A stretch of DNA of 64,000 bases from Streptomyces klenkii (GTDB lineage: Bacteria; Actinomycetota; Actinomycetes; Streptomycetales; Streptomycetaceae), in contig NZ_RBAM01000005.1 in NCBI RefSeq assembly GCF_003626645.1, positions 62,001-126,000 of the forward strand, read 5' to 3'. Position numbers and translations under genes: made by a program. The notes below the pieces were generated by a model. The model saw only the letters and a list, made by a program, of their open reading frames with translations. It ran no database searches and had not been told where the DNA came from. Each line of letters begins with the position of its first letter. The first letter of the stretch is position 1. This document shows positions 7,011-15,288 of the stretch, one piece after another.

Positions 7011-9844
7011 TTACTGGTCGGCGCGGGCTGGCAGACGGCGAAGACGCGCAAGTCGATGGCGGTGGGGCTCGTGTTGTTCACGCCCACCAGGTAGGCGTTC
7101 TCGATGACGCTGGGGTACGCGTCGAGCTTTTCCAGGGCACCGGTCCGGCTGCCGGGCTGGTAGTACCCACCACCGACGATCTGGGTACCGGCGGGACAGA
7201 CGGGGCTACGGAGCTGCTGGTCACGGGAGAGCGGCGGCACGGAGTGGTCCTGCACGACGGTGAGCGGGAGCCCGGTGGCACCGGGGGCGCCTTGCGGCCC
7301 CAAGGGCCCCGGGGGCCCGGCGGGCCCGGGGATCCCTTGCGGCCCCGCGGGCCCCGGGAGGCCGGAGGGGCCGGCCGGCCCGGCCGGTCCGGTGGAGCCC
7401 GTGGGGCCGGTAGGCCCGGCAGGGCCAGGAGCACCGGATTCACCCTTAGGCCCGGCAAGACCTACGGGACCGGAGGGGCCGGCAGGACCGGTAGACCCCG
7501 TGGGGCCGGTCGGCCCGGCAGGGCCTGCGGGTCCTACGGGCCCGACCGGTCCGGTCAGCCCGGTGCCTCCGGTGTCCCCTTTGGCGCCTTGCGGCCCGAC
7601 CGGCCCTGTAGGGCCGGTCGCCCCGGTGGCTCCGACAGGGCCCACGGGTCCCGCGGGCCCGGTGGGGCCGCTCGGTCCGGTGGGACCCGCCGGGCCTGCG
7701 GTGCCCGGACCGGCGGGGCCGGTGGTACCGGGGTCACCCCGGTCGCCTTTGGGGCCGGCGGGTCCGACGGGACCGGCCGGACCTACAGGCCCGGTGGGCC
7801 CCGAAGGTCCCGCGGATCCGGTGGGCCCGGTGGGGCCTGCCGGTCCCGCGGGTCCCACCGCTCCGGCCGGCCCCGCGGGTCCGCCGGGGCCTGTGACACC
7901 TGCCTCGCCTCGGTCCCCTTTCGGTCCGGGAGCACCGGCCGGCCCGACCGGCCCGACGGACCCAGCGGGCCCGGCGGGTCCCCCAGGCCCGACAGCCCCC
8001 ACGGGCCCCACAGGCCCGGGAGGACCGGTGAGTCCAGGATCCCCTTGCTCCCCTCGAGGCCCCACAGGCCCGGCAGGCCCCATGGGCCCACTGGGGCCTG
8101 CGGGTCCAACGGGCCCTCCGGCCGGCCCGGGCACTCCGGGCGGCCCGACGGGCCCAACGGGGCCAACGGGGCCAACGGGGCCGGCACTCCCGGCAGGACC
8201 GGCAGGCCCAATAGGCCCTACGGGGCCGGCGGAGCCGACAGGTCCCACAGGACCGGCGGGGCCGACAGGGCCCGTGGTTCCGGCGGGACCAGGGGGACCG
8301 ATAGGTCCGACGGAACCGGCAGGCCCGACAGGCCCTACGAGACCGGCAGGGCCGACAGGACCTGTAAACCCAGCGGGACCAGCGGGGCCGATAGCCCCGG
8401 GATCACCCTTGTCACCTTTAGCTCCGGCAGGCCCGGGAGGCCCCACAAGCCCGGCGGGACCAACGGGACCCGTGAGCCCAGCAGGGCCGATAGCCCCGGG
8501 ATCACCCTTATCTCCCTTGGTTCCGGCAGGTCCGGGAGGACCCGCAGACCCGGCAGCCCCCGGATCGCCCTTCTCACCCTTGGCTCCGGCGACGCCGGGA
8601 GGTCCGACAGGACCGACGAGCCCGGCCGCCCCAACAGGCCCCGCGCCACCCGGATCACCCTTGTCACCCTTGGGACCGGCAGGACCAACCGACCCCACAG
8701 GACCCGCGGCACCGGGAGGACCGGCAGGGCCGACAACCCCTGGGTCCCCCTTGTCGCCCTTGACCCCAGCAGGGCCGGGAGGCCCGGTGGGCCCGGCAGG
8801 CCCTTCGGGGCCCACGGCGCCGGGCAGCCCCGCAAGCCCCACGGCACCTGGATCGCCCTTGTCACCCTTGGGACCGGCAGGGCCAGGAGGCCCAACGAGC
8901 CCGACGGACCCCGCGGGGCCCGCATCACCCGGAGGACCAGCAGGGCCGGCAGGGCCGGCAGCCCCGGGATCGCCCTTGTCGCCCTTCGCTCCGGCGATGC
9001 CCGGAGGGCCGACAAGCCCAGCAGGACCCGCCACTCCCGGATCGCCTTTGTCGCCCTTGGGCCCCGCAAGGCCAGGAGGGCCCACAGGACCGATGCCCCC
9101 GGGCGGGCCGACAGACCCCACCGCGCCCGGGTCGCCCTTGTCACCCTTGGCGCCCGCCGGGCCTTCCACTCCCGGGGCTCCCTTCTCGCCCTTCGCCCCG
9201 GTCGGGCCCGCCGGGCCCACCGCCCCCGGGTCGCCCTTGGCCCCGCCCGGGCCCGGAGGGCCCGCCGCGCCTGGCGGGCCAGGGGGTCCGGCGGGCCCCG
9301 AAGGACCCTCGTCGCCCCGCGCCCCCGGCGGGCCGGGGCGGCCCGGGTCGCCCTTCGGGCCCTGCGGTCCCGGCCGGCCGGGCGGCCCGGGGTGATCGCC
9401 CTTCGGGCCGCCCGGGCCCCCGTGGCCGCCGCCATGGCCCCCATGACCCCCACCCCCGCACGCCGGCACCTGCCCGAACGCCCGCACATAGTGCGCGCTC
9501 ATCCAGCCCCGCCCGCCCACGAGCCGGTACCAGCGGCTGTCCCCCTCCACCCGCTCCCCGGCCCCCTTGCAGCCGATGTTCACCCGCTCCCCCGGGCCGT
9601 AACTCCCCACGACCGGCGCGGAAGTCGTCGGCGACTTCCGTACCTTCTGGCCGAACCGCGAGATCACCTTGCCCGGCACCCCACCGTGCCTGCCCCCGTC
9701 CCCGGCCGGCACGGGATCCGGCACCGACGCGAACGCGGACACCCCGCCCCCGCCCGCCGACGCGCAGAAGGCGAACAGCGCCCCCAGCGCGACCGCGCCG
9801 CTCCCCGCCACGAAGGCCCCGGCCCGTCTCCGAATTAGCGACAT
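7007..9844 (-). CDS. Secreted collagen-like repeat protein with SH3-like N-domain
   Basis: A 945-residue protein. A signal peptide (RRR then a hydrophobic core to about residue 30) precedes an SH3-like domain at about 60-127 ([13 protein letters not shown]..., ending [12 protein letters not shown]). A Gly/His-rich hinge (130-145) follows. Residues 143-857 are Gly-X-Y triplets, about 238 of them, predicted to form a collagen-type triple helix. The N-terminal half is charged, with eight KGDKGDPG and one KGEKGDPG modules; the C-terminal half is [14 protein letters not shown]. The register slips at least twice (GPAGGPVGP and [10 protein letters not shown]). An 88-residue globular tail contains [15 protein letters not shown], a motif I associate with actinobacterial collagen-like or fibre proteins. 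Role is unknown: a cell-surface stalk or adhesin is plausible, with the SH3-like part contacting the cell wall. ATG 9844 starts the signal peptide; the frame extends 38 codons upstream without a recognisable domain. Confidence 0.9.
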   Translation of the reverse strand: MSLIRRRAGAFVAGSGAVALGALFAFCASAGGGGVSAFASVPDPVPAGDGGRHGGVPGKVISRFGQKVRKSPTTSAPVVGSYGPGERVNIGCKGAGERVEGDSRWYRLVGGRGWMSAHYVRAFGQVPACGGGGHGGHGGGHGGPGGPKGDHPGPPGRPGPQGPKGDPGRPGPPGARGDEGPSGPAGPPGPPGAAGPPGPGGAKGDPGAVGPAGPTGAKGEKGAPGVEGPAGAKGDKGDPGAVGSVGPPGGIGPVGPPGLAGPKGDKGDPGVAGPAGLVGPPGIAGAKGDKGDPGAAGPAGPAGPPGDAGPAGSVGLVGPPGPAGPKGDKGDPGAVGLAGLPGAVGPEGPAGPTGPPGPAGVKGDKGDPGVVGPAGPPGAAGPVGSVGPAGPKGDKGDPGGAGPVGAAGLVGPVGPPGVAGAKGEKGDPGAAGSAGPPGPAGTKGDKGDPGAIGPAGLTGPVGPAGLVGPPGPAGAKGDKGDPGAIGPAGPAGFTGPVGPAGLVGPVGPAGSVGPIGPPGPAGTTGPVGPAGPVGPVGSAGPVGPIGPAGPAGSAGPVGPVGPVGPVGPPGVPGPAGGPVGPAGPSGPMGPAGPVGPRGEQGDPGLTGPPGPVGPVGAVGPGGPAGPAGSVGPVGPAGAPGPKGDRGEAGVTGPGGPAGPAGAVGPAGPAGPTGPTGSAGPSGPTGPVGPAGPVGPAGPKGDRGDPGTTGPAGPGTAGPAGPTGPSGPTGPAGPVGPVGATGATGPTGPVGPQGAKGDTGGTGLTGPVGPVGPAGPAGPTGPTGSTGPAGPSGPVGLAGPKGESGAPGPAGPTGPTGSTGPAGPAGPSGLPGPAGPQGIPGPAGPPGPLGPQGAPGATGLPLTVVQDHSVPPLSRDQQLRSPVCPAGTQIVGGGYYQPGSRTGALEKLDAYPSVIENAYLVGVNNTSPTAIDLRVFAVCQPAPTSN
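7274..9418. repeat. Collagen-encoding GGN-CCN repeat tract
   Basis: About 2.1 kb of degenerate 9-bp triplet-codon repeats encode the Gly-X-Y region. Because GGN and CCN are complementary, the opposite strand also reads as a Gly/Pro-rich ORF, which is an artefact. Longer higher-order modules (the KGDKGDPG block and its following 9-20 residues) recur roughly every 60-120 bp between about 8400 and 9150, so recombination and length variation between strains are likely. Confidence 0.9.
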
Positions 9845-10128
9845 GTCGCTCCCTTCACTCCAAGGGACCCGGAGTGGCACAGGAACACACGGGTCGGCCC
9901 GCGCCCGCCAGGCGAGCCCGGTTCTTGACCCGGTTGCCGCCGTTTCCTTCACCCCCACGAGCGAGTACCGCTCATATAAAACGACTCCATCGGAATGACT
10001 ATCCGGAAAGTCGATAAATCATCACAAACCCCCGCCCCTTCCCCAGCAGTCACCAGGCATCGAAAATGTCGATAGATCTCCACAAAAATCCGCTCGCCGC
10101 ACCTCCACCCGCTCCGTACGCTCACGCC
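9845..10128. promoter_or_regulatory. Divergent promoter region between collagen-like gene and sirtuin
   Basis: This 284-bp region is AT-richer than its surroundings and separates divergent genes. It contains a 19-bp direct repeat matching at 16 of 19 positions: GTCGATAAATCATCACAAA at 10010-10028 and GTCGATAGATCTCCACAAA at 10068-10086, 58 bp apart. The second copy lies 42 bp before the sirtuin ATG. They may be sites for one regulator acting on both genes. No clear terminator or RNA gene is seen. Confidence 0.5.
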
Positions 10129-10878
10129 ATGAACACCGGCAACGGCAGCGGAAGCAAGACACTGGTGGCGATCCTCAGCGGCGCCGGCATCTCGACGGAC
10201 TCCGGAATCCCGGACTACCGCGGCCCGAACGGCCTGTGGCGCCGCGACCCGGAGGCCGAGAAGCTCGTCACGTACGCGTACTACATGTCCGACCCGGAGA
10301 TCCGCCGCCGCTCCTGGCGCATGCGCCGCGACGGCCCCGCCCTGCGCGCCCGCCCGAACGCCGCGCACGAGGCCGTGGCGCGCCTGGAGCGGGCGGGCGT
10401 GCCCGTACGCGTCATCACGCAGAACGTCGACGGGCTGCACCAGCTGGCGGGAATGCCGGAGCGGAAGGTCCTCGAACTGCACGGCACCGCGCGGGCGGTG
10501 CAGTGCACCCGTTGCAAGGAGCGATCCAGCATGGAGGCCGCGCTGGAGCGCGTCGCGGCGGGCGATCCGGATCCGGCGTGCGAGACGTGCGGCGGAATCC
10601 TGAAATCGGCCACGGTGATGTTCGGCGAGGGCCTGGACCCGGAGGTGCTCGGCGAGGCGGTGGCCGTGACCAAGGCGTGCGAGGTGTTCATCGCGGTCGG
10701 CACGAGCCTCCAGGTGCACCCCGCCGCGTCACTGGCGGGGCTGGCCGCCGACCACGGCGCGCGGCTGATCATCGTCAACGCGGAGCCGACGCCGTACGAC
10801 GACCGGGCCGACGAGCTGGTGCGCGAGCCGATCGGGACGGCGCTTCCGGCGCTGCTGGAGCGGCTGACGGCGGGGTAG
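10129..10878 (+). CDS. Sir2-family NAD-dependent protein deacylase
   Basis: A 249-residue sirtuin that removes acyl groups from lysines using NAD. Visible motifs are GAGISTDSGIPDYRG (18-32), TQNVDGLH (97-104), the catalytic His of ELHG (118) and the zinc-binding CTRC (126/129) and CETC (151/154). GTSLQVHPAA and IIVNAEPT near the C-terminus complete the Rossmann part. It belongs to the bacterial CobB/class III-like group, but the Tyr/Arg pair typical of desuccinylases was not confirmed. ATG 10129 is preferred: the frame extends 21 codons upstream but into the AT-rich promoter with the direct repeats. Confidence 0.93.
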   Translation: MNTGNGSGSKTLVAILSGAGISTDSGIPDYRGPNGLWRRDPEAEKLVTYAYYMSDPEIRRRSWRMRRDGPALRARPNAAHEAVARLERAGVPVRVITQNVDGLHQLAGMPERKVLELHGTARAVQCTRCKERSSMEAALERVAAGDPDPACETCGGILKSATVMFGEGLDPEVLGEAVAVTKACEVFIAVGTSLQVHPAASLAGLAADHGARLIIVNAEPTPYDDRADELVREPIGTALPALLERLTAG

Positions 10879-10919
10879 CGCACCGGATGAGATGTCGCCA
10901 CGGGACGACCCGGAGCGAG

Positions 10920-10967
10920 TGTCAAGGAAGAGTTGACAAGAGGGATGGCGTCAAGGAAAAGTTGACG
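10920..10967. promoter_or_regulatory. Two TGTCAA/TTGACA-type palindromes before a small operon
   Basis: Two near-identical 17-19-bp inverted repeats in direct array: TGTCAA-N7-TTGACA at 10920-10938 and CGTCAA-N7-TTGACG at 10949-10967. Both inner spacers read GGAARAG. The second ends 2 bp before the ATG at 10970, overlapping the likely RBS. The same half-sites occur at 11864-11881 and 11893-11908 beside the next HTH gene. They are probably operators for one or both local HTH proteins (inference). Confidence 0.6.
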
Positions 10968-10969
10968 TC

Positions 10970-11269
10970 ATGATCGATTCGTCGCGGCCCGCGGCCGCTC
11001 CGCAGTCCTCCCTCGCCTACACGGCCCTCGGACTGCTGCTCTGCGCCATCGCCCTGATCACGCTCGCCCTGGGGTTCGCCGACAGCCTCGGCACCCCGGC
11101 GTTCCTCGCGCTCATCGGCGCGGAGCTCCTCCTCATCGTGGTCATAGGCGCCCTCTTCAGCACCGTGCAGGCGCAGAGCACCGCCGCCGCCGACGCCGCA
11201 GAGCAGAAGAAGCGCGACGAGGCGACCCTCGACGCCCTCGAGCCCCTCCGCGGCGGTGAGCAGCGATGA
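10970..11269 (+). CDS. Small two-helix membrane protein
   Basis: A 99-residue protein with two predicted transmembrane helices (about 17-37 and 43-64) and a charged C-terminal tail rich in Ala, Glu and Lys that may be helical. I do not recognise a family. Its stop overlaps the next ATG (ATGA), so it is translationally coupled to the HTH protein at 11266 and probably acts with it, for example as a membrane partner. The start codon directly follows an operator-like palindrome. Confidence 0.75.
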   Translation: MIDSSRPAAAPQSSLAYTALGLLLCAIALITLALGFADSLGTPAFLALIGAELLLIVVIGALFSTVQAQSTAAADAAEQKKRDEATLDALEPLRGGEQR

Positions 11270-11829
11270 GCGAGACTCCGCAGCTCAGCCCGGAGGAGGA
11301 GGCCCGCATCCGCGAGGCCGTCGCGAGCGCCGTCCTCGGCACCCCCGAGGGGCTCGCCGAGTCGCTGGAGCACGATCCGGAGAGCTATCTGCGCCTGGTG
11401 TCCGCCACCCGGACCGGCGCCGAGGAGACGAGCCGGCTGCTGCGCAAGGCCGTGCAGGGCGCGCGGGCCGCGGGCCACAGCTGGGACACCATCGGCCGCC
11501 TGCTGGGCGTGAGCCGGCAGGCCGCGCAGCAGCGCTTCGCGGCCAAGGACACCGCGGTGCCGAAGGGGTCCCCCGAGCGCCGGGTCCTCACCATGCTGAC
11601 CGCGTTCAACGAGATGGCCGCCCTCGCCGAGGCGGGCCTGGAGCGCTGGGAGCTGGTCGATTTCGGCCCGCTGTACCACGCGGTGGAGGCGTCCGACCGG
11701 CAGTGGGAGTACCGCCGCGTGCCGTTCGCGGTCGCCGGGCGCGGGCGGCGCATGGAGGCGGACGGCTGGATTGAGGTCGGCACGTACTTCCCGTGGAGCT
11801 ACTACAAGCGCCCACTGAAGAACAGCTGA
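11266..11829 (+). CDS. HTH-domain protein, uncharacterised
   Basis: A 187-residue protein. Residues 72-92 form a helix-turn-helix (HSWDTIGRLLGVSRQAAQQRF) preceded by an acidic helical region. The C-terminal 90 residues include a WEYRRVPFAVAGRGRRMEADGW segment of unknown fold. The HTH is clearly related to that of the 74-residue protein at 11912 (SWEEIGAALGVSRQAVHKK). The gene is coupled to the small membrane protein upstream and followed by a perfect 19-bp hairpin. It is likely a DNA-binding regulator acting on the TGTCAA/TTGACA palindromes, which is inference. Confidence 0.8.
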   Translation: MSETPQLSPEEEARIREAVASAVLGTPEGLAESLEHDPESYLRLVSATRTGAEETSRLLRKAVQGARAAGHSWDTIGRLLGVSRQAAQQRFAAKDTAVPKGSPERRVLTMLTAFNEMAALAEAGLERWELVDFGPLYHAVEASDRQWEYRRVPFAVAGRGRRMEADGWIEVGTYFPWSYYKRPLKNS

Positions 11830-11851
11830 GCAGAATCACGCGGCGCGGAAT

Positions 11852-11893
11852 CAAGTGCGGCCCTGTCAACAATGGTTGACAGGGCCGCACTTG
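11852..11893. terminator. Perfect 19-bp hairpin (terminator and/or operator)
   Basis: A perfect 19-bp inverted repeat, CAAGTGCGGCCCTGTCAAC and its complement, encloses an AATG loop. There is no T-run, so termination would be of the GC-hairpin kind common in Streptomyces. The apex contains TGTCAAC-N4-GTTGACA, the same half-site pair as the palindromes at 10920-10967, so it may also serve as an operator for the downstream gene. Confidence 0.7.
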
Positions 11894-11908
11894 TCATCCT
11901 AGGTTGAC
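11893..11908. promoter_or_regulatory. Operator-like palindrome abutting the 74-aa HTH gene
   Basis: GTCATCCTAGGTTGAC is a 16-bp imperfect palindrome around CCTAGG. It ends 3 bp before the ATG at 11912, exactly the geometry seen at 10949-10967, where TTGAC also lies just before the start codon. Binding here would block ribosome access or transcription initiation. Confidence 0.55.
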
Positions 11909-11911
11909 AGC

Positions 11912-12136
11912 ATGGCCGGAACGGATGCGAAGGACGCGGTCGGCACCACCGAGGCCGCCATGGACAGCGATCCCCACGTGGGACTGCACGCCGTCGCGGC
12001 GCTGCGGCGGCTCGTCGAGCGCCTGGAGGCGCTTCAGGTCGACAGCGCGCGCCGGCAGGCCTGGTCCTGGGAGGAGATCGGGGCCGCGCTCGGGGTCAGC
12101 AGGCAGGCAGTGCACAAGAAACACGCCAGGAGGTAG
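11912..12136 (+). CDS. Small HTH protein
   Basis: A 74-residue protein whose C-terminal end is a helix-turn-helix (SWEEIGAALGVSRQAVHKKHARR, 52-74). The N-terminal 50 residues look helical and could dimerise. Streptomyces often encode such a protein directly before a free Clp N-domain protein, as here with 2 bp between stop and next start. Its own last codons contain the AGGAGGT Shine-Dalgarno sequence for that gene. It is a candidate repressor of the local palindromes. Confidence 0.8.
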   Translation: MAGTDAKDAVGTTEAAMDSDPHVGLHAVAALRRLVERLEALQVDSARRQAWSWEEIGAALGVSRQAVHKKHARR

Positions 12137-12138
12137 GC

Positions 12139-12735
12139 ATGTTCGAACGGTTCACCCGGGACGCACGTGTCGCCGTCGTACAGGCGCAGGAGGAGGCCCG
12201 CACGCTGGGCCACGCCTGGATCGGCAGCGAGCACCTGCTGCTCGGCGTGCTCGGTCAGGCCGGCGCCCCCGTGGTCGCCGCGCTGGCCCGGTTCGGGATC
12301 ACACCGGAGGCGTGCCGGGGCGCGCTGGCGCCCGCCGGTTCCCTCGGTACGGGCGACGCGGAGGCGCTGCGCGCGTTCGGCATCGACCTGGAGGCCGTAC
12401 GGGCCCGGGCGGAGGACACTTTCGGGCCCGGCGCCCTGGACCAGCCCGGTCCTCCCGGGGAACGGCGGCGGATCCTGCTCTTCGGCGGGCGCCGCCGCCG
12501 GGACGAACCCGGCCGGACGGGCCACATCCCCTTCGCGCCCCGCGCGAAGAAGGCCCTGGAGCGCTCGCTGCGCGAGGCCCTCGCCCGCAAGGAGCGCCAC
12601 ATCGGCCCGGAACACGTCGTCCTGGGCATCCTCGACCCGGACGACAAGGTGACGGCGGGCGTCCTGCGGAAGCTGGGGACCGACACCGCCACCGTACGGA
12701 ACGGGATCCTGCGGGATCTGCCGCGGGCGGCGTAG
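12139..12735 (+). CDS. Stand-alone double Clp N-domain protein
   Basis: A 198-residue protein with two Clp amino-terminal repeats: residues 1-60 (MFERFTRDARVAVVQAQEEARTLGH...) and about 130-190 (FAPRAKKALERSLREALARK...IGPEHVVLGIL). There is no AAA+ ATPase module. Full-length ClpC uses this domain to bind adaptors and arginine-phosphorylated or other substrates; a free copy could act as an adaptor, a decoy or a sensor. A Pro/Arg-rich linker (about 95-130) separates the repeats. A strong AGGAGGT RBS lies upstream. It is probably co-transcribed with the 74-residue HTH protein. Confidence 0.88.
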   Translation: MFERFTRDARVAVVQAQEEARTLGHAWIGSEHLLLGVLGQAGAPVVAALARFGITPEACRGALAPAGSLGTGDAEALRAFGIDLEAVRARAEDTFGPGALDQPGPPGERRRILLFGGRRRRDEPGRTGHIPFAPRAKKALERSLREALARKERHIGPEHVVLGILDPDDKVTAGVLRKLGTDTATVRNGILRDLPRAA

Positions 12736-12774
12736 CCCCTCCCGGCCGGCGCGCCTGTCCCGTAAACCTCTCCG

Positions 12775-14190
12775 CTACCTCTTCCGCAGCCTCCGCCACA
12801 CCGCCTTCGCCGCGTGGTGCCCGCACATGCCGTGCACGCCCGGCCCCGGCGGCGTGGCCGAGGAGCAGAGGAAGACCGCCGGGTGGGCCGTCGCGTACGG
12901 CACGCGGGCGAGCTTGGGGCGGATGATCAGGCGCAGGCCGGCCACGGAGCCGATGGCGAAGTCGCCGCCCACGTAGTTGGCGTTGCGGGCGGCCAGCTGC
13001 GGCGGCCCGGCCGTGGCGCGGGCCAGGACCAGGTCGCGGAAGCCGGGGGCGAACCGCTCGATCTGCCGCTCGATGACCTCCGTGGCATCGCCCTCCCAGC
13101 CGCTCGGCACGTGCCCGTACACCCAGAACGTGTGCTTGCCCTCGGGCGCGCGGGTGGGGTCGGCGAGGCTGGGCTGGGCGGTGATGAGGAAGGGCACCGA
13201 GGGGTCGCGGCCGTGCAGCGCCGCGTCGAGGGCCGCGTCGATCTCGCCGTACGTGGGGCCGATGTGGACCGTTCCGGCCCGGCGCGCGGACTCCGCCGTC
13301 CACGGCACGGGGCCCGACAGGGCGTAATCGATCTTGAAGACGCTGGGTCCGTACCGGTAGCCGTGGTAGGCGTTGCCGAGACCCGCGATCCGGGCGAGGG
13401 CGGTGGGCGAGGTGTCGAACACGTAGGCGCGGGCGGGCGGGAGGTCGTCCAGCCGCTTGACCTCGAAGCCGGTGTGCACGGTGCCGCCGTGCACGCGCAG
13501 GTACGAGGCGAGGGCGTCGGCGATGGCCTGGGAGCCGCCGCGCGGCACCGGCCAGCCGCCCGCGTGCGCGGCCAGCGCGAAGACCAGCGCCATGCCGCCC
13601 GTGCCGATGCCGGTGAGGGGGGAGATGCCGTGCGCGGCCAGCCCGGCGAACAGGGCCTGTGCCTTCTCGTCCCGGAAGCGGCGGGTGAGCAGGGCCGCGG
13701 GCTGGACGCCGGCCAGGCCGAAGCGCGCGTAGAGGACGGGGTCGCGCGGCAGCCCGTCCCACTGGGTGCGCAGGAAGTCGGCCGCGACGGTGTCCCACTT
13801 GCCGTGGAAGGGGGCGATGAGCCGGCGGTAGGCCCCGGCGTCGCGCGGGCCGAGCGAGTGCGCCGTCTCCCCCACGCTGTGGGAGAGGACCGCGGCCGTG
13901 CCGTCGGGGAAGGGGTGCGCCATGGGCAGCTCGGGGTGGACCCACTCCAGGCCGTGCCGGTCGAGCGGCATCGAGGCGAAGGCCGGGGAGCCGGCGCCGA
14001 GCGGGTGCACGGCGGAGCACGGGTCGTGGCGGAAGCCGGGCAGCGTGAGCTCCTCGGTCCGCGCGCCGCCGCCGATGCCGTCGGCGGCCTCGAAGACCTC
14101 CACCGACAGGCCGCGGCGGGCCAGCTCCACGGCGGCGGTGAGCCCGTTGGGCCCGGCGCCTACGACGACAGCGTCGAGCATGGTCGGCAC
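12775..14190 (-). CDS. Phytoene desaturase (CrtI)-type FAD oxidoreductase
   Basis: A 471-residue flavoprotein of the CrtI/amine-oxidase superfamily. The N-terminal FAD dinucleotide-binding motif [20 protein letters not shown] is intact, followed by [26 protein letters not shown], typical of the carotenoid-dehydrogenase-like COG1233 group. The C-terminus has a [25 protein letters not shown]-binding segment. No carotenoid genes are nearby, so the substrate is open. GTG 14190 is preferred over ATG 14181 because GGGGAG lies 9 bp upstream of it. The gene follows an intergenic array of 21-bp repeats. Confidence 0.88.
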   Translation of the reverse strand: MPTMLDAVVVGAGPNGLTAAVELARRGLSVEVFEAADGIGGGARTEELTLPGFRHDPCSAVHPLGAGSPAFASMPLDRHGLEWVHPELPMAHPFPDGTAAVLSHSVGETAHSLGPRDAGAYRRLIAPFHGKWDTVAADFLRTQWDGLPRDPVLYARFGLAGVQPAALLTRRFRDEKAQALFAGLAAHGISPLTGIGTGGMALVFALAAHAGGWPVPRGGSQAIADALASYLRVHGGTVHTGFEVKRLDDLPPARAYVFDTSPTALARIAGLGNAYHGYRYGPSVFKIDYALSGPVPWTAESARRAGTVHIGPTYGEIDAALDAALHGRDPSVPFLITAQPSLADPTRAPEGKHTFWVYGHVPSGWEGDATEVIERQIERFAPGFRDLVLARATAGPPQLAARNANYVGGDFAIGSVAGLRLIIRPKLARVPYATAHPAVFLCSSATPPGPGVHGMCGHHAAKAVWRRLRKR

Positions 14191-14221
14191 CGGACGCCAC
14201 TCCCCTCGTCCTCGAAATGTC

Positions 14222-14325
14222 CCGTCAGGTCCTTTACCGGACCCGGCAGGCCCTTTACGGATCCGGCAGGTCCCTTTCCGGACCCGTCAGGACCGTCTCC
14301 GGACCCGTCGGGACCGTCTCCGGAC
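14222..14325. repeat. Five tandem 21-bp repeats
   Basis: The intergenic region between the inositol-phosphatase gene and the oxidoreductase gene is filled by five consecutive 20-21-bp units of the type CCGTCAGGACCGTCTCCGGAC (starts at 14222, 14243, 14263, 14284 and 14305), with a partial sixth. Units diverge from one side to the other. No gene or hairpin with a T-run is seen. It may be a slipped-strand expansion or a protein-binding array. Confidence 0.75.
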
Positions 14326-14337
14326 CCGTCCCCGGGA

Positions 14338-15165
14338 TCAGCCGGCGGACGCCAGCAGCCCCAGGATATGACGGAGCGTCGCCTCGTCCCGCGCCGCGGC
14401 GAACGGGAGCGCGTTGCCGCCGGCTATCCGGAAGGGCTCGCCGGCGACGGTCCCGCTCGCGCCGCCCGCCTCGGCGACGAGCAGCAGGCCCGCGGCGTGG
14501 TCCCAGGCGTTCTCCCAGCTGAAGGCCAGACCGTCGATCTCGCCCCGGGCCACGTTCAGGTATTCGAGGCCGGCGGAGCCGCAGGGGCGCGGCGCGACGC
14601 CCTCGGTGACGAGCGTCGCGAGGACGCGCTTCTGCTCGTCGTCGGTGAAGTCGTAGTGGGAGATCGCCACTTCGAGGACCTTGCCCGGGGCGGGCGAGCC
14701 GGTCTTCAGCGGCTCGCCGTTGAGCACGGCCCCGGCGCCGCGGCGGGCGACGGCCATCAGGTCGAGCGCGGGGGCGTACGTCCAGGAGGCGAGGAGCTCG
14801 CCGCGGTGGGCGAGGCAGACGAGCGTCGCGAAGCCGGGGTCGCCGTGCACGAACTGGCGGGTGCCGTCGACGGGGTCGACGATCCACACGGGCGCGTCGC
14901 CGCCGAGCGCGGCGAGCACGCCCGCATCCGCGTGCACGGCCTCCTCGCCGACGACGACCGAACCGGGCAGCAGGGCGGTGAGCGAGGCCGTGAGGTGCTC
15001 CTCCGCGCGCCGGTCGGCGACGGTGACGAGGTCGTGCGGGCCGTTCTTCTCGACGATCTCGTCCGCGGCGAGCTGCCGGAAGCGCGGCACGATCTCGGCT
15101 GCGGCCGCCTTGCGGACCGCCTCCTCGACGTCGTTCATGTCACCTGCGAGAAAGTCTTCGAGCAT
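14338..15165 (-). CDS. Inositol monophosphatase family protein
   Basis: A 275-residue Mg2+-dependent phosphatase of the IMPase/CysQ/HisN superfamily. Metal-binding motifs are GEEAVH, WIVDPVDGTRQF (the DP-x-DG-T motif) and the late SWENAWDHAAGLLLVAEAGG (WDxAAG). Likely substrates are inositol phosphate, histidinol phosphate or 3'-phosphoadenosine phosphates; sequence does not decide. ATG 15165 gives the long form; ATG 15138 (MNDVEEAV) is an equally possible start, with AGGTG very close to it. Confidence 0.88.
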   Translation of the reverse strand: MLEDFLAGDMNDVEEAVRKAAAAEIVPRFRQLAADEIVEKNGPHDLVTVADRRAEEHLTASLTALLPGSVVVGEEAVHADAGVLAALGGDAPVWIVDPVDGTRQFVHGDPGFATLVCLAHRGELLASWTYAPALDLMAVARRGAGAVLNGEPLKTGSPAPGKVLEVAISHYDFTDDEQKRVLATLVTEGVAPRPCGSAGLEYLNVARGEIDGLAFSWENAWDHAAGLLLVAEAGGASGTVAGEPFRIAGGNALPFAAARDEATLRHILGLLASAG

Positions 15166-15288
15166 GAGTCCATCGAACCATGCCCCACCGACAACCAGTG
15201 GCGGCCCTGCGGCCTCCGGGTGTCCTCCCGGTGAACGCAGGCCCCCACCGCCCCGGGCGCCCCCGGGACGCCGCCCCCGGCACCCCGC

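Noticed and set aside
7260..9395. 711-residue plus-strand ORF rich in GPAGP repeats, antisense to the collagen-like gene
   Set aside because: GGN and CCN codons are mutually complementary, so a collagen gene always yields a Gly/Pro-rich antisense frame. It has no signal peptide, flanking domains or RBS.
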